This document shows, piece after piece, positions 12,533 through 21,596 of a stretch of DNA of 64,000 nt. The DNA comes from Aquatica leii (Eukaryota > Arthropoda > Insecta > Coleoptera > Lampyridae), in contig CM069432.1 of assembly GCA_035610365.1 (NCBI GenBank), positions 2,728,001 through 2,792,000 of the forward strand, in the 5' to 3' direction. How positions within the stretch are numbered: the stretch's first letter is position 1; each line of letters begins with the position of its first letter. The translations under genes were made by a program, and so were the position numbers. The notes below the pieces were generated by a model, which was not told the DNA's origin, searched no databases, and saw only the letters and a program-made list of their open reading frames with translations.

Positions 12533-13502
12533 AATGTGTGTTGGGCTGTGTAATTATTTCTCAGAAGTTATAGAAACTGACACACGATTAGTTGCTTCAG
12601 CGAATATTCAAGAAGGCAGCAGTACACACACACAAGTTCAGATATTGCGGAACACCAAAATGAACAACTCGGCTGTGACGAATTACATTCTAGTTTCATT
12701 GAAGACCCCAACGACTCTGTGAAAAATGCCAAATACGTTGCATCATCCACATCATCTACCTACAGGAACTGCTCAGTGTGTAGCGAATGTTCAAATTCTG
12801 AAGCAGAAAATATCAATCCCAACCTTACGCAAGGTACAAACATACATTCTAAAACTAGGGAGACCAAAGTAAAAAAAAGGAAGCTAGGGCATCAAATGTG
12901 AAAGAAAAATGTTTCGAAGCGTTTAAGGAACACCGGTAGAAATTATGTGAATAACAAAACTAAGAAGATCTTTGCTGAGAAAAAAAATTTGCCAGCATGC
13001 ACAGATAAATGCAAGTTACAAAGAAGAAGAAAACCCATCAGAGATCTTTAAGAATTACTGGGATTTTATATTCAGAAACAAAAAGATTTCATTGCAGTCA
13101 GCATGTCTGTTATTAAACCTAGATATACATATGTCAGAGAAGGTAGTAGCAGAAAACCGAACTGACCTATAAAAACCGTATTGCATAAACGAGATCCCCA
13201 ACATCCCTAATTTATTGGCAGTGATCAGAGGGGTAAACATTTCAACCATAGTACGATAGATGAAGATATGAAACGCAGCGTCAAAGATCATAGACTCCAT
13301 TCCACGGATTCCAAGTCATTACTGCCGTGCCAATACGAGTAAAGAGTTTATTGAAGGCGGATTGACAGTTGCCGACCTCTATAGGAGTTACAGGACGATG
13401 CGGGAGGAAGCCCGCAAAACTGCCGTTCCCTATCCCATTTATTATAGAATATTCAAGAAAGATTACAATATATCATTCTATACACTAAAGAAAGACCAAT
13501 GT
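12533..13502 (+). pseudogene. YSDNC family gene, middle part, 5' of the Penelope insertion
   Basis: Continues the fragment at 9732-10026 after transposon copy A. In changing frames it reads a CSVCSEC pair, a basic stretch ending in KKNVSKRLRNTGRNYVN (preceded by a TGA where family members usually have Trp), a Cys-rich segment with LPACTDKC, then SHYCRANTSKEFIEGG and YYRIFKKDYNISFYT up to the Penelope target site. Frameshifts occur near 12720, 12900, 13010, 13170 and 13300. The conserved spacing of short motifs is typical of an insect/cnidarian family of unknown function that I believe is transposon-derived. The reading resumes at 17532 in the same codon. Confidence 0.55.
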
Positions 13503-13588
13503 AATAGCGAAGGCTTCCACGGCCGGAATCTATACTAACATTAGAATGTCTTCCGGGTTTGGACCGTGTCATATTTGCAACCGAAGCT

Positions 13589-13629
13589 GCCAACGTTTCG
13601 CCCACTTTCGTAAGGGGCTTCATCAGGGC
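13589..13629 (-). ncRNA. Hammerhead-ribozyme-like motif in the Penelope pseudo-LTR (minus copy)
   Basis: On the minus strand: GCC, CTGATGA, one A, a GCCC/GGGC hairpin, GAAACGTT, GGC. This follows the hammerhead order of stem I, CUGANGA core, stem II, GAAA, very short stem III (ACGU) and cleavage position H, then stem I. The ACGU can pair only between two molecules, as proposed for Penelope ribozymes. An extra A between the core and stem II departs from the strict consensus. It lies downstream of the stop codon of the coding frame. Confidence 0.55.
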
Positions 13630-13850
13630 GTGAGATAAATCGCAAAACTCAAACAAGCAATCGAAATCTAACTAAGAACTTCTCAAAAGTTAGGTTATCC
13701 ACTTGTAAAACAAGCCATAACCTAATCTATGAAAAGGTAAGAAAGAAAACGATAACCTGAAAAAGCAAACGAAAATCTAACAAAGAACCACTACCGAGTT
13801 AGGTAATCAACTTGTGAACCAAGCCAGATTCTAAACTAGGTAGAAGTGAC

Positions 13851-16297
13851 TTAAGAAGAAATAGTCTCCGTATTTAAAGGAACAGGATCGTCACGGATGA
13901 TTAAGCTCGACCCTGATTGGGTTACGGTTGCTAGGGGGCGTGTTTTTGATAAATGACTAATAACCGGGAACCAAAGAGGGGATAGTTCGAAACCATGATC
14001 GCGATTGAAGTTATTGGGGTGCTTGATGATTTCTATGCTTTCTCGGAATTTCCTGTTGAAAAAGAATGGAGATTTGGCAATCAACGAAACATTATCAAAA
14101 TCTATCTTATGACCTGTAGTAAAATGATGTTCAGCGACCGCAGACTTAGAAGTATACCTTTTCCTTATACAACGATCATGTTCTGAAATGCGAGTAATGA
14201 CGGAACGACCGGTTTCACCAATGTAGACTAAACCACAAGAACAGGGAATTTGGTATACACCTTGAGATGAAAGTGTAGGAAATTTGTCTTTGGGAGAAGG
14301 AAGAATCTGAGAGATTTTGCCTGTCGAATTGAATATGGGTTTAATACCATTCTTACGAAGGAGTTTCCCTATTTGATCTGTAACCTTGTGAATGTAGGGT
14401 AAAAAGGCCAATTTCGGGTTAGATTCGGGAGTAGAAATGTCCTTAGATAATCGAGTACGTGGATGTAAACGACGATTAATAACTCTATGAATATCTCGCT
14501 TTACATAACCATTGTTCACTAAGGTTCTAGTAAGATGACGAAGTTCTGAGTCTAGATTCTCTGGTTGACAAATAGAAAAGGCACGATGGACCAAAGATTC
14601 AATGACAGAACGTTTCTGTGCAGGATGATGATGAGACGAAGCATGAAGGTATCTGTCCGTATGGGTGGGTTTGCGATAAACAGAATGGCCCAGAAATCCG
14701 TCGGGCTTACGAGTCACAAGAACGTCAAGAAACGGAAGAGAACCATTACTTTCAATTTCCATAGTAAATTTGATATCTAAGTGTTGATTGTTAAGATGAT
14801 CAAGAAACTTAGACAATTCAAGATGACCATGAGATCAAACAATAAACGTGTCGTCAACATATCTAAACCACACTTTAGGTTTTAATATTGATGATTCCAA
14901 AGCAACCGTTTCAAAGGATTCCATAAAAATGTTAGCTACAACAGGTGATAGAGGAGAACCCATAGCAGCAGCAGAAACTTGTTCGTAAAACTTATTATCA
15001 AATTGGAAGTAAGTAGAGGATAGACACTTTTCAATAAGAGGAACCAAACTCAAGTCCTTGCCATGTTGAGACAGAATCTGTTTGATGATAATAAGCGAAT
15101 TCTTAATAGGAACTTTAGTAAAAAGTGAAGTAACATCAAAGCTCACGAGAAGATCTTGGGGTTCAAGTTTTATAGTTTCTAGACGTTGAATAAAATGCTG
15201 AGAGTTGAGGATGTGAGAAGAGGTTTTACCTGTAAACTCGCAAAGAATGTTGGACAAGAACTTGGCTAGCTTGTAAGTAGGAGATTGGATAGTACTGACG
15301 ATAGGTCGAAAAGGAATACCTTGTTTGTGAATTTTGGGAAGTCCGTATAGACGAGGTGGTTTAGAATCTGATGGGGTAAGTCGACGTTTAGTTTCAGGAG
15401 GTAGATTGGAAGATTTGATGATTTGGCTAACCTCGCGTTCAATCCTCGAAGTGGGGTTATGGGTTAGAAGAGCGTAAGTTTCCTCAGACAAAATAGAATT
15501 GATTTTCGTAACATAATCAATTTGGTTCAAAACTACAGTGGCGTTGCCCTTGTCGGCTGGAAGAACAATAATATCAGGGTTCTTACGAAGACTTTTTAGA
15601 GCTGACTCTTCCGACTTAGAAATGTTGGATTTAGGAATTTTAGATGATTCAAGGATTTTGCCAGTGTTAATACGAATGGGATCTGAGATGTGGCGAGGAA
15701 GATGTCTTATAGAAGACTCAACAGCACATAGAATATCTTCTTTAGGAATACGTTTAGGAGCAACCGCAAAATTCAAACCTTTAGAGAGTACCGATTCCTG
15801 TTCTGAAGTGAGAACCAAACTAGATAAATTGACAACCGTCTTTACTGAGTTAGTAGTAGAAGAAACTTTACGATTCTTGGATTCCAATAATTGAAACTTT
15901 TTGAGATGACCTTCAGTGGTTAGTCGTAGAGTGGTATCAGACTGCTGGTAAGTAATGTTGTCAAAGAATTTCCAATCATCCGGGGATAGAGTGTTGGCCA
16001 ACTCAAGATGAAGATAAAAGAGTTGTTTCGAAATGGTGTCTAACTCTCGCCTAGTTTGCTTAATCCGTTCGCGTATCAACGCTAGACTAGCACGGTGTAG
16101 GATGTTTTTAGAAGAACGTGTCTGAATGTGGAACTTAATTTTGAGGAATGCAGGAATGATGTTGTGGTCACGACAGCGACTAAGAAAGGTTAAATTGCAC
16201 AAAAGTTTGACGAGTTTGTGGCGAAGTTTGGAAAATACGGAGGTTTTAGAAGAAATATTCTCCCCGTAGAGATTGTTAATGTAATAGCGAAGGCTAT
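13851..16297 (-). pseudogene. Penelope-like reverse transcriptase and GIY-YIG endonuclease, one nonsense codon
   Basis: The reverse transcriptase part occupies 14835-16202 or slightly upstream, with PRLYGLPKIHK, RPIVS, SFDVTSLFTKVP, MGSPLSPVVANIFME and the catalytic RYVDDTF. The GIY-YIG endonuclease part is at 13851-14834, with CSCGLVYIGETGRSV, a downstream Arg and the H..TTGHKIDF segment. The two are in one frame and are separated only by a TGA at 14835-14837, six codons after the catalytic motif. The frame is open upstream to the junction at about 16297, so the natural N-terminus probably lies in a preceding pseudo-LTR. By family knowledge the enzyme primes reverse transcription from nicked DNA. 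The good preservation suggests a recent insertion. Confidence 0.88.
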
Positions 16298-16302
16298 TTA
16301 CT

Positions 16303-17214
16303 ATGGAAATCGAAAGTAATGGTTCTCTTCCGTTTCTTGACGTTCTTGTGACTCGTAAGCCCGACGGACTTCTGGGCCATTCTGTTTATCGCAAACCCAC
16401 CCATACGGACAGATACCTTCATGCTTCGTCTCATCATCATCCTGCACAGAAACGTTCTGTCATTGAATCTTTGGCCCATCGTGCCTTTTCTATTTGTCAA
16501 CCTGAGAATCTAGACTCAGAACTCCGTCATCTTACTAGAACCTTAGTGAACAATGGTTATGTAAAGCGAGATATTCATAGAGTTATTAATCGTCGTTTAC
16601 ATCCACGTACTCGATTACCTAAGGACATTTCTACTCCCGAATCCAACCCGAAATTGGCCTTTTTACCCTACATTCACAAGGTTACAGATCAAATAGGGAA
16701 ACTCCTTCGTAAGAATGGTATTAAACCCATATTCAATTCGACAGGCAAAATCTCTCAGATTCTTCGTTCTCCCAAAGACAAATTTCCTACACTTTCATCT
16801 CAAGGTGTATACCAAATTCCCTGTTCTTGTGGTTTAGTCTACATTGGTGAAACCGGTCGTTCCGTCATTACTCGCATTTCAGAACATGATCGTTGTATAA
16901 GGAAAAGGTATACTTCCAAGTCTGCGGTGGCTGAACATCATTTTACTACAGGTCACAAGATAGATTTTGATAATGTTTCGTTGATTGCCAATTCTCCATT
17001 CTTTTTTAACAGGAAATTCCGAGAAAGCATAGAAATTATCAAACACCCCAATAACTTCAATCGCGATCATGGTTTCGAAATATCCCCTCTTTGGTTTCCG
17101 GTTATTAGTCATTTATCAAAAACACGCCCCCTAGCAACCGTAACCCAATCAGGGTCGAGCTTAATCATCCGTGACGATCCTGTTCCTTTAAATACGGAGA
17201 CTATTTCTTCTTAA
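16303..17214 (+). pseudogene. Penelope-like GIY-YIG C-terminal half, 5'-truncated copy
   Basis: An intact 303-codon frame from the middle of the Penelope protein (starting MEIESNGSLPFLDVL) to the normal stop. It is almost identical to the minus-strand copy, with a few substitutions such as ILRSPK for ILPSPK and IANSP for IAKSP. It contains the complete VYIGETGRSV GIY-YIG core but no reverse transcriptase, so it is a 5'-truncated copy rather than a complete gene. The truncation point at about 16298 is the junction with the other copy. Confidence 0.85.
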
Positions 17215-17435
17215 GTCACTTCTACCTAGTTTAGAATCTGGCTTGGTTCACAAGTTGATTACCTAACTCGGTAGTGGTTCTTTGTTAGATTTTCGTTTGC
17301 TTTTTCAGGTTATCGTTTTCTTTCTTACCTTTTCATAGATTAGGTTATGGCTTGTTTTACAAGTGGATAACCTAACTTTTGAGAAGTTCTTAGTTAGATT
17401 TCGATTGCTTGTTTGAGTTTTGCGATTTATCTCAC

Positions 17436-17476
17436 GCCCTGATGAAGCCCCTTACGAAAGTGGGCGAAACGTTGGC
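17436..17476 (+). ncRNA. Hammerhead-ribozyme-like motif in the Penelope pseudo-LTR (plus copy)
   Basis: Identical in sequence to the motif at 13589-13629 and in the opposite genomic orientation. Stem I is GCC/GGC (17436-17438 with 17474-17476), stem II is GCCC/GGGC (17447-17450 with 17462-17465), and the core is CTGATGA with GAAACGTT. It lies about 220 bp after the stop of the truncated GIY-YIG frame. Confidence 0.55.
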
Positions 17477-17531
17477 AGCTTCGGTTGCAAATATGACACG
17501 GTCCAAACCCGGAAGACATTCTAATGTTAGT

Positions 17532-18466
17532 AAAGACCAATGTGATCTATGTGCAGCATATGAAATTGCAAATGCCTCTGATAAGAACGAAATTAATGAG
17601 AAATATGAGAAACATTTGTTCCAAAAAAATCTTTCTCGATTAGAAAAACAAAAAGACAAGGAGCGCGCAGATTTTGCAAGTCATGTTGCCTTATCCCAGA
17701 GAACCCACGTCGACCTTTGTTTACGTATCAAAGCTGAACGTTTTTAATTTCACCATTTACAACTGGAAAAGCAATGAATGTGTTTCTTGTCTGGAATAAA
17801 AGTCAAGCTCGTCGTGGAGCGAATGAAATTGGTTCATGTGTGCTGACATATTTAGAAAAGCTGAATGAAACATTTGACAGTGAGCGGAATGTGATCTTTT
17901 ACTCGGATAATTGCGCTGGACAGCAAAAAACAAATACCTCCTGGCACTCTACTTGCAAGCAATCAAGACATTGCCAAACATCAAAAGAATTAGACACAAA
18001 TATTTAGTAATAATATTTGATTGAGAGGAATCTAAAGAAATACTTGAAGGCTAGTCCGATTTATCTCTCTGAACAATACATCACATTAATAAGAACTTCG
18101 AAGAAAAATGGAAAACCCTTTGTAGTGCAGGAAATAATGTACGAAGATTTCGATGATCTCAAAGATTTAGCCCTGAATGTGGGGCTCGGTAACTGTCCGC
18201 AATTGAAGATTTCTAAAGTGCAGATATTGAAAGTTGACAAAAATTTTCCAAATCAAGTTTTTTGCAAAACATCATTCGACCAAGAAGCATTCGATGAACT
18301 TGTGGTAGATTCACCCAGGAAGAATCGGTCGAAAGCTAGTGTTGACGTCGTTGACTTAAAAAAAGCATACAGCAACAAGTTTGGCATCAGTCAAAGCAAG
18401 AAAGATCTTTCTGTCCCTATTTCACGAGACGAAGAACAAGAAAGCATCAGTTCCAAGAACTTATAA
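17532..18466 (+). pseudogene. YSDNC family gene, C-terminal part, 3' of the Penelope insertion
   Basis: Starts in the duplicated target codons and continues KDQCDLCAAYE, giving the CxxC pair of this family, followed by an acidic/basic helical stretch (17.56-17.68 kb). A block at 17774-18007 contains NVIFYSDNCAGQQK, reminiscent of the second aspartate strand of an RNase H-like nuclease. The last block, 18017-18466, is a 149-codon frame with VQEIMYEDFDDLKDL and LKKAYSNKFGISQSKKD. Frameshifts separate the blocks. Function unknown; the acidic YSDNC motif suggests, but does not prove, a DDE-type transposase. Confidence 0.55.
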
Positions 18467-18927
18467 GTCATAGTATGTCGATCAAGTGCCGGACGGCGAC
18501 CTTAGATGATAAGCCGGCAAACGCATCGTGGGCGACTTGGTAAGATTTCGTACCGGTAGAGTTTAAGAAAACACACATTTTAAGTTTATTTAGTAAAAAA
18601 AGTAGCGACTCTCGTCCTTATTTAGAAGTAGATATTTTTGGTTATTTTTTTAAAGGATTGCTGGATTCTGGTGCCAGTCAAACTGTTATAGGTAATTTAG
18701 GTTGGGAAAAGTTACAAAGTGTTAATCTAAATTTAGTTGGTAAGAAGAAGTCTAGTGACAGTCGCTGATGGCAGACAATGTAAAGTATTAGGAACTGTAG
18801 ATTTACCAATTAAGTTAAAAGATCGTTAAGAAAAGTGTTTTATACCTCCTAATGCGTAATTCAACTAAGATTGGTAAACCCTTTATGTTAGGAGTGGCTA
18901 TAAAAACTACTTGATGAGTTTTCTTAT

Positions 18928-18968
18928 GGCGACGTTTCGTGGAACGGTTGTGTCCACTTCTTCAGGCC
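18928..18968 (-). ncRNA. Hammerhead-like motif, left arm of the palindromic insertion
   Basis: Mirror copy of 19000-19040 on the minus strand: GGC, CTGAAGA, A, GTGGA hairpin TCCAC, GAAACGTC, GCC. The core fits CUGANGA with N = A. An extra A precedes stem II. Confidence 0.55.
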
Positions 18969-18999
18969 AAGGAATGTTGTATTTGTATTTGTTTTCCTT

Positions 19000-19040
19000 G
19001 GCCTGAAGAAGTGGACACAACCGTTCCACGAAACGTCGCC
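19000..19040 (+). ncRNA. Hammerhead-like motif, right arm of the palindromic insertion
   Basis: Stem I is GGC/GCC (extendable by a T-A pair), the core is CTGAAGA, stem II is GTGGA/TCCAC, followed by GAAACGTC with the predicted cleavage position at the last C. Both stems differ in sequence from the Penelope motif at 17436 while pairing is kept, which is covariation-type support for a structured RNA. Confidence 0.6.
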
Positions 19041-20835
19041 ATAAGAAAACTCATCAAGTAGTTTTTATAGCCACTCCTAACATAAAGGGTTTACCAATCT
19101 TAGTTAAAAGATCGTATTCGAATAATTACAGTTTTAATAGTAACCGACGTAAACGAAGAGTTAATTTTAGGGTTAGATTTTTGGAAAGATATGGATATAA
19201 CATCATTTCGGGAAAACACTTGGACGTTTGGAGATCAAAAATCCAAATCTATTTTTTCTATGAGAGTTAAAGAAGACCTAAATTTGGAAGAAAAAAATTA
19301 ATAACCGCATTGATACTAGTTTTTTTTTTTAAAATGAGAACTAAACTTGGTTGCGCGAAAAGTGTTTAACATAAAATTGACACGGGAAATTATCCTCCAA
19401 TTAAACAAAGATACTATACCGTTTCACCTTATATACAACAGATGATCGATGAAGAAGTAGATAAGATGCTTAAATTAGGAGTCATCGAACCATCTAAGTT
19501 TCCGTGGAGCTCAGCGATTGTCATGATCAAGAAACTAAATAGAGATTATCGATTTTGCGTAGATTTCCGAAAAATTAATAGCATTACCACTTCTACTTTG
19601 AATTGCATGTAAAAATATTAGGTGCTGTTTTTAAAAGGTTAGTAGATGCTGGCTTAGTTAATTCCGATAAATGTGAGTTTGTAAAATCGCATCTGAAATA
19701 CCTTAGTTATGTGGTAGACAAATACGGTCTTCGTCCTGACCAAAAAAAAGTTGTGTGCATGATTAATTATCCAGTCCCTAAATTCAGCAAAGAGATTAGA
19801 CGTTTTACTAAAATTTAATCGTGGTACAAAAGGTTTATAAAAAATTTCGCTAGTCGGGCGGCACCTTTAAATAAATTAACGAAACAAGACGTTAAATTTT
19901 ATTGGGATAACGACGCTGAAAACGCGTTTCGCAATATTAAACAATGTTTAGTCTCAGTACCCATTCTTACTTGTCCCGATTTTTTTCAAACATCTTCTAT
20001 TCAGACCGATGCTTCTCAGTTAGGACTAGGATGTGTCAAGAATTTGACGAAAGAAAAAAGTTATCGCCTACGCTAGTAAAAGTCTCACTAATCTAGAGAA
20101 AAGGTATTCAGCTACTGAACTGGAGTGTTTGGCAGCTGTGTGGGGAATTGAAAAGTTTCGCCCATATGTAGAAGGTACAAGGTTTCATGTGATCACGGAT
20201 CATCATTTTCTTTTATGGTTGCATAATTTTCAGAACCCTTCGGGACGCTTAGCTGGATAGTCGTTGCGTCTCCAAGGGTATGATTTTCAAATAACCCATA
20301 AAAATGGGAGTAATCATGTAGTACCCGATTCGCTTTCACGATCAGTTTGCTTAATTGAGATTCAGCCAGAAGACAAAGACAATTTTTATGAACAAACCCA
20401 ATAAATTTCCGAAATGAAAAGTTTCTGATGGACAAACTTATTTACGGAGAGCCTCTCTAAACCGATGAGGAATCTTCTTGGAAAATTGTGGTTCCCAAGA
20501 AACTAAGAACAGCAGTGATGTTAAAAAATCATAACGCTCCAACTGCAAGTCACTTAGGATACTTCAAAACTGTAAGAAGGATTAAACAACATTACTATTG
20601 GCCGCAAATGAATGCCGATATAGCCAGATATATTAGGAGCTGCGAAATTTGCAAAGCTCAAAAACCGAAACAGCATCCACCAGGTGGTCTTATGTCTAAA
20701 CGGGTGATATCTCGGCCATGGGAAGTCCTTTGTACGGATATTATTGGTCCGCTTCCACTGTCTTCCAATAAATATAGGTACATTTTAGTTATTGCAGCCG
20801 TGGCAAACCATGAAAATTATTTTTTTGTTGTAACA

Positions 20836-21545
20836 ACATATAAAGATCATATGGCCGAAGATATATTGCATCAGAAGCGACTTAGAACATTAAATCCAGA
20901 TTTGCAAATTAACGAAGAAATTTACAATGAAGCTTTAATTTTAATTAAGACATGTGCTTAATGATTACCAATAAAAGATTAATACAATTAGGAACGACAA
21001 CGCCTAATCGACCAATGCACGACCCATTTAATCAAGAGTTGAAACGTGAAACTCAATATGGTACTGGTGGTTTTTTTCTTAGATGCTCCTGGTGGAACTG
21101 GGTAAACGTTTTTGATATCATTAATTTTGGCAACGATTAGATCGCAAAATGGTATTCCACATGCTTCGTCAGGTATTGCAGCTATTTTGTTAGATGGCGG
21201 TCAAACAGCTCATTCCGCAGCCAAGTTGCCGTTGAACATGCAAAAAAATGAAACTCCAACTCGCAACCTTCTAAAAAATTCTGTAATGGCCAAAGTGTTG
21301 CAGCAAAGCAAATTAATAGTTTGGGATGAGTGCACGATGGCGCACAAAAAATCTTTAGAAGAATTTGAGAGGACATTGCAAGATTTAAGAATGAACCATA
21401 ACCGGTTTGGTGGTGCCATGATTTTATTGGCAGCTAAACATTACCAGTAATACCACGGTCAACGCTAGCCTACAAAATTAACGCATGTTTAAAGTCGTCA
21501 ATTTTATGGAAATACGTTAAAACGAATGAATTTAATTTAAATGGG
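20836..21545 (+). pseudogene. Helitron PIF1-type helicase fragment
   Basis: Begins with YKDHMAEDIL, LNPDLQINEEIYNEALILI and PNRPMHDPFNQEL, typical of the helicase half of Helitron Rep/Hel proteins. After a deletion it reads FFLDAPGGTG, with a TAA in place of the Walker A lysine, then TFLISLILATIRSQNGI, ASSGIAAILLDGGQTAHSA and the Walker B block LIVWDECTMAHKKSLE. It trails off in shifted frame through a PVIPRST segment. The Rep nuclease part and element ends are absent, so this is an internal fragment. Its first 42 codons are in frame with the preceding gypsy integrase. Confidence 0.85.
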
Positions 21546-21596
21546 AAAAAGAACTATTTTAGCTATAAACAGTAATAAATAAAAAGATATTCATCG

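Larger units (their letters stand above)
13503..17531. mobile_element. Head-on pair of Penelope-like elements inserted as one unit
   Basis: A near full-length minus-strand copy (13503-16297) is joined to a 5'-truncated plus-strand copy (16298-17531); their 3' ends face outwards as long near-identical inverted arms. The whole unit is flanked by the 12-bp direct repeat AAAGACCAATGT (13491-13502 and 17532-17543), which splits a DQC codon string of the host gene and is therefore a target site duplication. The left end carries about 30 bp more than the right. That extra part (ending in the complement of AAGCCTTCGCTATTAC) repeats the start of the minus-strand coding unit at 16280-16297, the tandem pseudo-LTR arrangement known for Penelope elements. 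Confidence 0.85.
18827..19101. mobile_element. 275-bp palindromic insertion with a 14-bp target duplication and two inverted hammerhead-like motifs
   Basis: The 14-bp AGTTAAAAGATCGT flanks the insertion at 18813-18826 and 19102-19115; removing the insertion and one repeat rejoins the protease frame of the gypsy remnant. Inside are 112-bp arms (18863-18974 and 18994-19105) that match perfectly by eye around a 19-nt loop. The outer end of the right arm runs into the target repeat. A 36-bp single-copy segment lies at the left end. Each arm carries one hammerhead-like motif facing outwards. The target duplication length and paired motifs match the Penelope insertion at 13.5-17.5 kb, so I infer a non-autonomous Penelope-mobilised element. 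Confidence 0.75.
18863..19105. repeat. Perfect 112-bp inverted repeat
   Basis: Arms 18863-18974 and 18994-19105 with loop 18975-18993. The left arm starts AACTAAGATTGG and ends GGCCAAGGAA. No mismatch was found by eye, in contrast to the degraded gypsy sequence around it, which implies recent formation or homogenisation of the arms. Confidence 0.9.
18552..20835 (+). mobile_element. Ty3/gypsy remnant G1 (protease to integrase N-terminus), heavily decayed
   Basis: Protease: LLDSGASQTVIG near 18.66 kb and LILGLDFWKDMDI near 19.17 kb, separated by a palindromic insertion. Reverse transcriptase: VIEPSKFPWSSAIVMIKK and YRFCVDFRKINSIT near 19.48-19.58 kb, after which the catalytic YxDD part is deleted. 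The connection and RNase H follow (19.61-20.37 kb), with SIQTDASQLGLG and [11 protein letters not shown] in shifting frames. The integrase zinc-binding region is open at 20488-20800 (ASHLGYFKTVRRIKQHYYWP, CEICKAQ). No LTR is recognisable. The remnant ends where Helitron sequence starts. It is closest to elements G2 and 1 of this window. Confidence 0.8.
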
